Notes under the pieces: generated by a model
What the model was told of the DNA's origin: nothing
What the model saw: only the letters and a program-made list of their open reading frames with translations
The model's database searches: none
Shown: positions 1 to 5,426 of the stretch, piece by piece
Position numbering within the stretch: the first letter of the stretch is position 1
How the letters are laid out: each line of letters begins with the position of its first letter
Assembly (NCBI GenBank): GCA_964569315.1
Contig: CAZMUZ010000153.1
Location: forward strand, 1 to 7,570
Source: CADEFF01 sp964569315
GTDB lineage: Bacteria > Pseudomonadota > Alphaproteobacteria > Dongiales > Dongiaceae
Length of the DNA: 7,570 bases
Direction of reading: 5' to 3'
Position numbers and translations under genes: made by a program

Positions 1-94
1 GAATCAGAAAGTCGAAGTCTGAGTGGTCCTCCGGTTGCCAAGTCACCAGGTCGACAACATCGGGGCTGTGAAGAGCTTTCAATCTCGCTTTCAT
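1..94 (-). CDS. Imm8-like immunity protein, N-terminal part (truncated by window edge)
   Basis: Read from the ATG at 94 towards base 1, this frame gives 31 codons with no stop, beginning MKARLKALHSPDVVDLVTW and continuing QPEDHSDFDFLI. The opening 'MKA-x-(L/I)-K-x-(L/I)-HSPD-x-x-DL' followed by a 'PED...F-x-F' element resembles, from memory, the N-terminus of the Imm8 family: small cytoplasmic proteins predicted to neutralise toxins of polymorphic toxin systems. It starts 22 bases after the metZ stop on the same strand with no terminator visible between, so it may be co-transcribed with metZ. No good Shine-Dalgarno sits just before the ATG, so translation may depend on metZ. The DNA is less GC-rich than metZ, which hints at separate origin. 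No toxin gene is visible, but the downstream side lies outside the window. The family call rests on about 31 residues and is tentative. Confidence 0.6.
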   Translation of the reverse strand, partial: MKARLKALHSPDVVDLVTWQPEDHSDFDFLI

Positions 95-116
95 GGCATC
101 AACTGCTTTGCTCGCC

Positions 117-1397
117 TCACACCGCTTTCAAGGCCTGCGCGAGATCCGCTTCGATATCCGCGAGATCCTCGAGCCCGAGCGAGAGCCGCACCATGCCGTC
201 GGTGATGCCCTGCTGGGCGCGCGCTTCCGGCGTGAGGCGCTGGTGGGTCGTCGTCGCCGGGTGGGTGACGAGGCTCTTCGCGTCGCCGAGATTGTTCGAG
301 ATCAGCACCAGCTCGAGCGCGTTGAGAAAGCGGAAGGCGGCCGCCTTGCCGCCCTTGAGCGTCAGGCTCACGAGGCTGCCGCCCGATTTCATCTGCTTCA
401 TGGCGAGGCGGTGCTGCGGATGGGATTTGAGCCCCGGATAGAGCGCCGTCTCCACCTTCGGATGCGCGGCAAGGAATTCTGCGACCGTCTTCGCCATGCG
501 GCATTGCCGCTCGAGCCGGAGCTCCAGCGTCTCCAGCCCCTTCAGCAGGAGCCAGGCATTCATCGGCGAGAGCGCCGGGCCGGTATGGCGGAGGAAGGGC
601 TGCAGCTTGTCGGCGACGAACTTCTCGGTGCCGAGCACGACGCCGCCCAGCGTGCGCCCCTGCCCGTCAATATGCTTGGTCGCGGAATAGACCACCACAT
701 CTGCGCCGAACGCGAGCGGCCGCTGGAGGAGCGGGGTGGCGAAGACGTTGTCCACGACGATGCTGGCACCCGCCTTGCGCGCGAGCGCGCAGACCGCCGC
801 GAGGTCGACGATGCGCAAGCCCGGGTTGGACGGCGTCTCGAGGAAGACGGCGGCGGTCGGCCTCGCGAGCGCGCGCCGCCAGGCGGCGAGATCGCGCCCG
901 TCCACGAGTTCGGTCTCGATGCCGAAGCGCGGCAGGATCTCGGCCAGGATATATTGACAGGAGCCGAAAAGCGCATCCGAGCTCACCACCCGGTCGCCCG
1001 CCTTGAGCTGGCACATCAGGGAGGCGAACACCGCCGCCATGCCGCTCGCGGTCGCCCGCGCGGCCTCGGCGCCTTCGAGCTGCGCCATACGCGTCTCGAA
1101 CATCTGCACGGTGGGGTTGGAGAAGCGCGAATAGACGAAGCGCGGCTTGGTGTTCGCGAAGGCGGCCTCCGCCTCCTCGGCGCTGTCATAGACATAGCCG
1201 GAGGTGAGGAAGATCGCCTCGGCGGTCTCCCGGAACTGGGAACGCAGCACCCCGCCATGCACCATGCGGGTCTGCGCGCCCCGACCCTCGGCCCGCTTCC
1301 CTGCCGCCGGCCCGGTTTTGGCGGCCTTCGCCTTGGCTGCCTTCGTCTTGGCTGCCTTCGCCCCGGCGCCCTTGCGCCCCTTCGCTCCCCTTGCCAT
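117..1397 (-). CDS. metZ: O-succinylhomoserine sulfhydrylase (MetZ), PLP-dependent
   Basis: A 426-residue cytoplasmic enzyme of the Cys/Met-metabolism PLP family (fold type I). It would convert O-succinylhomoserine and sulfide to homocysteine, the direct-sulfhydrylation route to methionine. Visible family landmarks are FVYSRFSNPT at 87-96 (Tyr and Arg contacting a neighbouring subunit's PLP phosphate), ATASGMAA at 115-122, ETPSNP at 187-192, the PLP-pyridine Asp216 in VVDNVFATP, and the Schiff-base Lys241 in YSATKHIDGQGR. The SATKHIDGQGR signature favours MetZ over cystathionine gamma-synthase or beta-lyase. The first ~40 residues are a Lys/Ala-rich, probably disordered tail built on a 15-bp tandem repeat, which accounts for the length being above the usual ~400. 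The start is supported by GGAGGGG five bases before the ATG. Regulation is by the SAM-II leader at 1413-1506. O-acetylhomoserine as substrate cannot be excluded from sequence alone. Confidence 0.95.
   Translation of the reverse strand: MARGAKGRKGAGAKAAKTKAAKAKAAKTGPAAGKRAEGRGAQTRMVHGGVLRSQFRETAEAIFLTSGYVYDSAEEAEAAFANTKPRFVYSRFSNPTVQMFETRMAQLEGAEAARATASGMAAVFASLMCQLKAGDRVVSSDALFGSCQYILAEILPRFGIETELVDGRDLAAWRRALARPTAAVFLETPSNPGLRIVDLAAVCALARKAGASIVVDNVFATPLLQRPLAFGADVVVYSATKHIDGQGRTLGGVVLGTEKFVADKLQPFLRHTGPALSPMNAWLLLKGLETLELRLERQCRMAKTVAEFLAAHPKVETALYPGLKSHPQHRLAMKQMKSGGSLVSLTLKGGKAAAFRFLNALELVLISNNLGDAKSLVTHPATTTHQRLTPEARAQQGITDGMVRLSLGLEDLADIEADLAQALKAV
1321..1380 (-). repeat. 15-bp tandem repeat coding the Lys/Ala tail of MetZ
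   Basis: Four consecutive 15-base units (1321-1335, 1336-1350, 1351-1365, 1366-1380) share the plus-strand pattern GCxGCCTTCGxCTTG, the last two degenerating. On the coding strand they give a Lys-Ala-rich pentapeptide (KAKAA, KTKAA). Because the unit is a multiple of three, copy-number change would lengthen or shorten the tail without a frameshift. Confidence 0.8.
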
Positions 1398-1412
1398 CGC
1401 GGCCCCTCCAAC

Positions 1413-1444
1413 AAAAAAACCTCGACCGAAAAAGGCCGAGGTTT
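1413..1444 (-). terminator. Intrinsic terminator in the metZ leader
   Basis: On the minus strand, AAACCTCGGCC (1444-1434) pairs with GGTCGAGGTTT (1427-1417). This is an 11-bp stem with one G-U pair and a six-base loop (TTTTTC), followed directly by a run of T (to 1413). It lies after the SAM-II aptamer and before the metZ Shine-Dalgarno, so it is placed to stop transcription before metZ rather than to end an upstream gene. It is mutually exclusive with the antiterminator at 1430-1462. Confidence 0.88.
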
Positions 1445-1462
1445 GCCGCCTCTGGACCTTTT
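1430..1462 (-). promoter_or_regulatory. Candidate antiterminator linking aptamer to terminator
   Basis: On the minus strand, AAAAGG (1462-1457, the 3' end of the aptamer) can pair with CCTTTT (1435-1430, terminator 5' arm and loop). CC (1455-1454) can pair with GG (1437-1436), and GAGG (1452-1449) with CCTC (1441-1438). That makes 12 base pairs with single-base bulges at 1456 and 1453 and a seven-base loop. It uses both the terminator 5' arm and the aptamer 3' end, so SAM binding would free the terminator. The pairing is read directly; the switching is inferred. Confidence 0.7.
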
Positions 1463-1506
1463 AGCTGCTTCTTTAACGTGGCCGCAATCCGGTTCAAATC
1501 GCCACG
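1457..1506 (-). promoter_or_regulatory. SAM-II riboswitch aptamer upstream of metZ
   Basis: The minus-strand leader reads CGTGGC (1506-1501), an 18-base loop GATTTGAACCGGATTGCG, GCCACG (1482-1477), then TTAAAGAAGCAGCTAAAAGG. This matches the SAM-II (metA-type) riboswitch of alphaproteobacteria as I know it: a 6-bp P1 helix, the GATTTxAACC loop and the AGCTAAAA 3' segment. Pseudoknot pairings are available: loop ACC with GGT at the 3' end, and loop TTGC with GCAG. The RNA senses S-adenosylmethionine and lowers expression of methionine-synthesis genes when SAM is high. Its position 60 bases before metZ fits that role. Confidence 0.92.
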
Positions 1507-1520
1507 ACGTCTGTGACCCC

Positions 1521-1549
1521 AACTATGCGAGGCGCCGCGGCGAAGTCAA
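1521..1549 (-). promoter_or_regulatory. Sigma70-like promoter for metZ leader
   Basis: On the minus strand a TTGACT -35 box (1549-1544) is followed by a 17-base GC-rich spacer and ATAGTT (1526-1521); CATAGT with a 16-base spacer is the alternative -10. The start site would fall near 1514, just before the riboswitch P1 helix at 1506, so almost the whole short leader is aptamer plus expression platform. Confidence 0.65.
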
Positions 1550-1727
1550 TGGCGGCGAGAAGCTCCGCCGCGGGATTCGCGGGGGGCGAACCGACTGCCG
1601 GCCTCGCCCGACCGATGCGGATGAGGGCACCGAGGAGAGGGGCCGCGTAAGCTATGATCGCGCTCGGCCCCGCATGGCGGGAGAAAGCTTTCTGTCCGAC
1701 GACATCATGTCCGAAACGAGGATTGGC

Positions 1728-2480
1728 ATGGCCAAGACCGCCTCGCGAGCGCCCGACCTCCCTGCCGATGCGTCGCCGCGCAGTGCCGTCCGGAGGCCGA
1801 TCGGCCCCCGCCTGCAGATCGGCCTGGGAGTGCTGCTCACCGCCATCGCCGGATGCGTCGACGCGATCGCCTTCATCGCGCTCGGCGGTTTCTTCGCGTC
1901 TTTCATGAGCGGCGCCAGCCTCTCGTTCGGGGTGGCGATGAGCGCCGGCCACTGGGATGGCATCCAGGAGACGCTCCTTGTGATCGCCGCCTTTCTTGCC
2001 GGCACGGTCGTCGCGACGGTCATGGCCGACGTCACGGGCGTCTGGGCACTGTCGATCGTGCTGTCGCTGGAAGGCGCGCTTCTCGCCGGCGCCGTTCTCC
2101 TGGCCGGGACCGGATGGCCCAATTCGGTCGCGATCCTTCCGGTCGTGGCCGCCATGGGCGTTCAGAACACGGCGTTGCGCCCGGCGGATGGCATGCGTCT
2201 GGGCGTGACCTTCATGACGGGCACGCTCGTCAGCCTCGGCCAGGGCCTCGGCAGGGCTCTCCTCGGGCGGAGCCGACCGGGGAGCTGGTTCCCGCATGCC
2301 ATCCTGTGGTGCGCATTCTCGGCCGGCGCCGCGGCGGGCGGCGCCCTCTATGTCGCCTTCGGTTTCATGGCGGTATCGGGTCCGGCCGCTCTCGTCGTGG
2401 CCACGGCCGCGCTCGTCTCGATCATGGTTTATTTCGGGGACCGCTCCCGCGGGAAGGACGGGCCGAGCGGCCCGACTTAA
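1728..2480 (+). CDS. DUF1275 (YoaK-type) integral membrane protein
   Basis: A 250-residue protein with about six hydrophobic segments (roughly 29-53, 57-74, 81-100, 106-127, 134-147 and 190-236, the last long enough for two). DUF1275/YoaK-like landmarks are AGCVDAIAFIALGGFFASFMSG at 41-62 broken as AGCVDAIAF / LGGFFASFMSG, the GVQN motif at 144-147 and TFMTG at 161-165. The family's biochemical role is not established; transport is only a guess. The start chosen is the ATG at 1728, with GAGGA five bases upstream. The in-frame ATG at 1707 has no well-spaced Shine-Dalgarno. The C-terminus is short and charged (RSRGKDGPSGPT). It is divergent from metZ and converges on the release-factor-like gene, so it is probably a single-gene unit. 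A TATGAT at 1653-1658 could be a -10, but no matching -35 was found. Confidence 0.88.
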   Translation: MAKTASRAPDLPADASPRSAVRRPIGPRLQIGLGVLLTAIAGCVDAIAFIALGGFFASFMSGASLSFGVAMSAGHWDGIQETLLVIAAFLAGTVVATVMADVTGVWALSIVLSLEGALLAGAVLLAGTGWPNSVAILPVVAAMGVQNTALRPADGMRLGVTFMTGTLVSLGQGLGRALLGRSRPGSWFPHAILWCAFSAGAAAGGALYVAFGFMAVSGPAALVVATAALVSIMVYFGDRSRGKDGPSGPT

Positions 2481-2525
2481 AGCGCGATCCGGTCGAAGGA
2501 CGTTGCGCAGCGAGAGGGGGAACCT

Positions 2526-2550
2526 GCTCGATGCGGCCGCATTGCCGAGC
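2526..2550. repeat. Inverted repeat between two convergent genes
   Basis: A perfect 12-base palindrome, ATGCGGCCGCAT (2531-2542), is flanked by GCTCG (2526-2530) and CGAGC (2546-2550). It lies in the 141-base gap between the convergent DUF1275 and release-factor-like genes, where a bidirectional terminator would be expected. There is no T-run on either side, so a Rho-independent terminator is not supported; it may only stabilise 3' ends. Confidence 0.4.
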
Positions 2551-2621
2551 CCGATCCGCTCCGTCGCGATCGTTCATCCATGAGCCACAGGGAGTGAGGC
2601 GAGAACCGAGGCCATGCCCCG

Positions 2622-3734
2622 TCACACCGGGTAGCGCAAAATCGCCGCGAGCGACTCGCCGTGCGGGATGTCGGCCTTGCGCACCCCGATGACGCGACCG
2701 CCTGTTGCAATGACCCTGGTGGCGATCTCGTCGACCAGGCCATAGTTCGACGCGCTCGCCTGTTCGGCGAAAACGACCGAACCACGCTCATCGATACGGC
2801 CGGGAATGACTGCGTCGATGTCCACCAATACCGAGTCCACCGCGCCCATGGTCGCAGCCCGGGCCGCCTGCGCGATATCCGTGGTCGTCCGACCCTGGCT
2901 GGCGCGTGCCTCGAAGAGGCTTCTCCAGGCCGCAAGCTCGTCGCGGTAGATTCCATCCAGAACAGTCCGCGCCCGATCACCGAGTTGGGCATCGGTCATG
3001 CCCTCGGGGCTGCCCTCGATCATAGCTTCGACCAAGCGGTCGTACGTGTTCACCGACCGGTAGATGGACGCGAGCGGCTCGGCTGCGGCCAGGACCAGCG
3101 GGATATCGGTACCGGCCAAGAGCGGCCGCAGCGCTTTGTCGACCTTGCGCGCGAACTGGCGCAGAAGCACTTTCTGTCCCTCGGCCCCATGGATGCGACC
3201 GCTCGGCCAATCGCCGCTCTTGCCCGCGCCTTGCACCGCTCTGCCGGCGTCCTCCGGCATGCCCTCGACCCTGATCGTTTCCGCCGGCAGATCGGGCGAG
3301 ACTTCGATCACGCGGATGGATTTTTGTGCGAGCGCCAGCACGTAACAGGCCTGGGGGAAACTCACGCTTCGCAGCAGGGGCTTTACATGAAACCTGTCCG
3401 AAACCTCGACAAGAGGCTTGAGCGCATTGGGCACACGGAACGTCCGCATATTCTCTGGCGTGGCGAAGATCGCGAGGCTATGAGCCTGAAAGCGCCAGAA
3501 CTCGTCATCGTCGACGAGATCATCGAGTTGCTCGGCAATTTTCTGCCGTTGGTCCGTGCCGGCGGTCTGGATCTGCCGCACAGCTTCCTTTGCCAGATTC
3601 TTCAATTGGATGCGATCGGCCTGAGCCTCCTGAGGAAGGGGCGTGGTCCGCAGGTAGATCGAGACGCACACATCGCCTCGATAGGAGGTCAAGGCCCGGA
3701 TATCGGCGGAGGTCGGAATATCCACGTAAAGCAC
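2622..3734 (-). CDS. Bacterial eRF1-like protein (baeRF type, possibly family 11)
   Basis: A 370-residue cytoplasmic protein beginning (M)LYVDIPTSADIRALTSY. The N-terminal motif VSIYLRTTPL plus QADRIQLKNLAKEA (about 24-51) is typical of proteins annotated as bacterial relatives of archaeo-eukaryotic release factor 1. Residues ~185-232 would be the eRF1 domain-2-like part (EGQKVLLRQFARKV, then LVLAAAEPLASIYRSV). Residues ~285-370 look like the L7Ae-type domain (AARAATMGAVDSVLVDID ... GGRVIGVRKADIPHGESLAA). No canonical GGQ is present. Such proteins are proposed to act in ribosome rescue or stress, but the function is unproven. The start is GTG at 3734: GAGGAGG sits seven bases upstream and homology begins there. 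The frame stays open further upstream to 4211 without resembling a protein. It is apparently monocistronic. Confidence 0.82.
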   Translation of the reverse strand: MLYVDIPTSADIRALTSYRGDVCVSIYLRTTPLPQEAQADRIQLKNLAKEAVRQIQTAGTDQRQKIAEQLDDLVDDDEFWRFQAHSLAIFATPENMRTFRVPNALKPLVEVSDRFHVKPLLRSVSFPQACYVLALAQKSIRVIEVSPDLPAETIRVEGMPEDAGRAVQGAGKSGDWPSGRIHGAEGQKVLLRQFARKVDKALRPLLAGTDIPLVLAAAEPLASIYRSVNTYDRLVEAMIEGSPEGMTDAQLGDRARTVLDGIYRDELAAWRSLFEARASQGRTTTDIAQAARAATMGAVDSVLVDIDAVIPGRIDERGSVVFAEQASASNYGLVDEIATRVIATGGRVIGVRKADIPHGESLAAILRYPV

Positions 3735-3899
3735 TGAACGGCCTCCTCGAACGTCTCGCCCGGCGCCGTCATCGTCGATGGGATCGTAGGCCTCCCGGAG
3801 CCACATCGCCAGTCTCGATTGGTCTGCAGAGAGCGCATGTCCGGCCACGGGCGGAAAGGCCGAGCAGAGCGGACGCGACCGGTCGAAAACGGTACAGGT
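3735..3899. other. Non-coding upstream region of the eRF1-like gene
   Basis: This is the 5' flank of the GTG-start gene. Apart from its Shine-Dalgarno (GAGGAGG on the minus strand, about 3742-3748) I find no convincing -35/-10 pair, RNA fold or gene. Together with the DUF898 relic and the inverted repeat that follow, it makes up the 498-base stretch without an intact gene before 4233. Confidence 0.5.
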
Positions 3900-4122
3900 T
3901 CGAGAACTTCTTCCGCCGCATCGAAGGGCACCGGCCTCGCGTTCCGCAGCGACATCGCGGCGGGAGGCCGATCGGGCTCTATGTCGGCAACATGCGCATC
4001 GTCGTCTACACCCTGGGGTTCGACCCGCCCTTCGCTTTGCGCCGGTCGCTGCGCTTCTTCGCCGGGCGCTATGGCATACTCGGCCGTCTCGATCCCTACG
4101 GGCTGACGCAGACGACCCTCGC
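3900..4122 (+). pseudogene. Frameshifted relic of the 3' end of a DUF898 gene
   Basis: This stretch matches the 3' part of the intact DUF898 gene downstream. By hand count, 3930-4121 against 5151-5343 shows about 23 mismatches and one one-base gap in ~193 positions (about 88% identity). Translation needs two frames: GTGLAFRSDIAAGG, then after the one-base deletion near 3967-3970, IGLYVGNMRIVVYTLGF and RSLRFFAGRYGILGRLDP and LTQTTL. In the intact protein these are VAGLGFRSDITAGG, IGLYVGNMLIVVFTLG, RSLRFFTGRYGIVGHLDP and LTQTTL. A further extra base near 3925-3929 separates RRIEG from the rest. The first ~300 codons of such a gene are missing and there is no start signal. I infer a partial tandem duplication, since decayed. 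Confidence 0.85.
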
Positions 4123-4138
4123 CCCCGCGCGGGCCTGC

Positions 4139-4159
4139 GCCGGCCGGTCGACGGCCGGC
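4139..4159. repeat. GC-rich inverted repeat after the DUF898 relic
   Basis: GCCGGCCG (4139-4146) and CGGCCGGC (4152-4159) form a perfect 8-bp stem with loop GTCGA. It lies just after the end of the DUF898 homology and ~75 bases before the intact gene. No T-run follows, so it is not a convincing terminator; it could be a remnant of the duplicated gene's 3' flank or the breakpoint. Confidence 0.45.
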
Positions 4160-4232
4160 CCGCGCCGGGCTTGTCCCACACGCTATCCGCGTCGTAGCCT
4201 CGATGCTGCAATTATCGGCTGCGGGGGAAATC

Positions 4233-5399
4233 ATGATGGCGACGGAATCGAGCGCCGGCGGCGGCGTGCCGGCCGACGCGGAGGCCCAGCGCCTCGTCTA
4301 TGACGGCCGGCTCGGCGCGATCTACGGCATTTTCATCAAGACGCTGCTGCTCTCGATCGTCACCCTCGGCGTCTATCGCTTCTGGGGCAAGACGAACATG
4401 CGCCGCTATGTCTGGTCGCATGTGAGGTTTCAGGGCGACCGGCTCGAATATACCGGGACGGGCGGCGAGCTCTTCAAGGGCTTCATCATCGTGGTCGGCT
4501 TCGTCTTCATCGCCGGCATCGCGCGCACGGCGCTCGAGTTCGCGTTCGGCCCGCTTTCCGCTGTCGCGATCGTCGCGCAGCTTCTCTTCATCCTGGCGGT
4601 CGTCTATCTCGCTTTCGTGGCGCATTACGCGGCGCAGCGCTACCGCCTGACGCGCACGCTCTGGCGCGGCATCCGCGGCGGTGTCAGCGGCTCGGCCTGG
4701 TCCTACGGGATCAAGGCGATGCTCTTTTCGCTCATTTCCGGCTTCACCTTCTTCCTGGCGCAGCCCTGGGCGAGCTTCCGCCTGCTCGAGCTTCGGCTCA
4801 ACAACAGCTATCTCGGCGACGCCAAGGCGCTCGCCTCGTTGCGGGCGAGCGAAGTGTTCGGCCGCTACATCGCGGGCTACGGCATCATGCTCGGGCTGTT
4901 CGTCGCCCTCGTCGTGCTCGGCATCCTGGCCGTGGGGAGCAGCGGCCTCGCGCAGGACTTTGCCGAGATCGTTCGGGCGGCGGCGGAGGGCCGCACGCCG
5001 GACAGGACCCGGGTCGACATGACCTCGATCGCCGTCGCCGTCGGGCTCTTCTATGCGGCGCTTGCCGTTTGGGGCGTCCTCGGCTCGACCGTCGCGTTCG
5101 CCTGGTACTGGACCGGCGTCGCCGGCGAGGTGGCGGCACGGCTCGAGGTCGCCGGCCTCGGATTCCGTAGCGACATCACGGCGGGCGGGCTGATTGGGCT
5201 CTATGTCGGCAATATGCTCATCGTCGTCTTCACCCTGGGGCTGGGCCTGCCCGTCGCGTTGCACCGGTCGCTGCGCTTCTTCACCGGGCGCTATGGCATA
5301 GTCGGCCATCTCGATCCCGACCGGCTGACGCAGACGACCCTCGACCGCCCGCGCACCGGCGAGGGGCTGCTCGAAGCCTTCGACCCCGGGCTCTTCTGA
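4233..5399 (+). CDS. DUF898 (YjgN-like) polytopic membrane protein
   Basis: A 388-residue inner-membrane protein of the DUF898/YjgN family, whose function is unknown. Landmarks are YDGRLGAIYGIFIKTLLLSI at 23-42, then TLGVYRFWGKTNMRRYVW (44-61), YRLTRTLWRGIRGG (137-150), the NNSYLGDAKAL stretch (190-200) and the C-terminal IGLYVGNMLIVVFTLGLGLP (321-340) with RSLRFFTGRYGIVGHL after it. Hydrophobic segments lie near 28-48, 83-105, 108-130, 160-180, 214-236, 265-293 and 320-341. The start is taken at the ATG at 4233 (4236 also possible) after GGGGGAAA; an in-frame ATG at 4203 lacks a Shine-Dalgarno. It is followed after 27 bases by an M48 protease gene, a pairing I recognise from other Proteobacteria, which suggests joint function in the membrane. 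Its 3' end has a decayed duplicate upstream. Confidence 0.9.
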   Translation: MMATESSAGGGVPADAEAQRLVYDGRLGAIYGIFIKTLLLSIVTLGVYRFWGKTNMRRYVWSHVRFQGDRLEYTGTGGELFKGFIIVVGFVFIAGIARTALEFAFGPLSAVAIVAQLLFILAVVYLAFVAHYAAQRYRLTRTLWRGIRGGVSGSAWSYGIKAMLFSLISGFTFFLAQPWASFRLLELRLNNSYLGDAKALASLRASEVFGRYIAGYGIMLGLFVALVVLGILAVGSSGLAQDFAEIVRAAAEGRTPDRTRVDMTSIAVAVGLFYAALAVWGVLGSTVAFAWYWTGVAGEVAARLEVAGLGFRSDITAGGLIGLYVGNMLIVVFTLGLGLPVALHRSLRFFTGRYGIVGHLDPDRLTQTTLDRPRTGEGLLEAFDPGLF

Positions 5400-5417
5400 A
5401 GCCGGGCTCTTCCGAAG
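5386..5417 (+). repeat. 16-bp tandem duplication across the DUF898 stop codon
   Basis: CCGGGCTCTTCTGAAG (5386-5401) is followed immediately by CCGGGCTCTTCCGAAG (5402-5417), differing only at T/C. The first copy contains the TGA stop of the DUF898 gene; the second has CGA at that place and supplies the GAAG that may act as Shine-Dalgarno for the protease start at 5427. Confidence 0.85.
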
Positions 5418-5426
5418 ACGGTGCCG

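Noticed and set aside
1653..1658. TATGAT as -10 box for the DUF1275 gene
   Set aside because: No acceptable -35 box lies 15-19 bases upstream, so a promoter is not claimed.
93..1706. Long plus-strand open frame opposite metZ and continuous with the DUF1275 gene
   Set aside because: It is antisense to a clearly real metZ, its translation is Arg/Glu/Gly-rich shadow sequence, and it crosses the riboswitch and promoter. Only the part from 1728 is a recognisable protein with a Shine-Dalgarno.
2526..2550. Palindrome between convergent genes as a bidirectional terminator
   Set aside because: There is no T-run on either strand, so it is listed only as an inverted repeat.
3735..4211. Upstream in-frame extension of the eRF1-like gene
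   Set aside because: The extension is Arg-rich, lies antisense to the DUF898 relic and resembles no protein. The strong GAGGAGG before GTG at 3734 and the family N-terminus both fix the start there.
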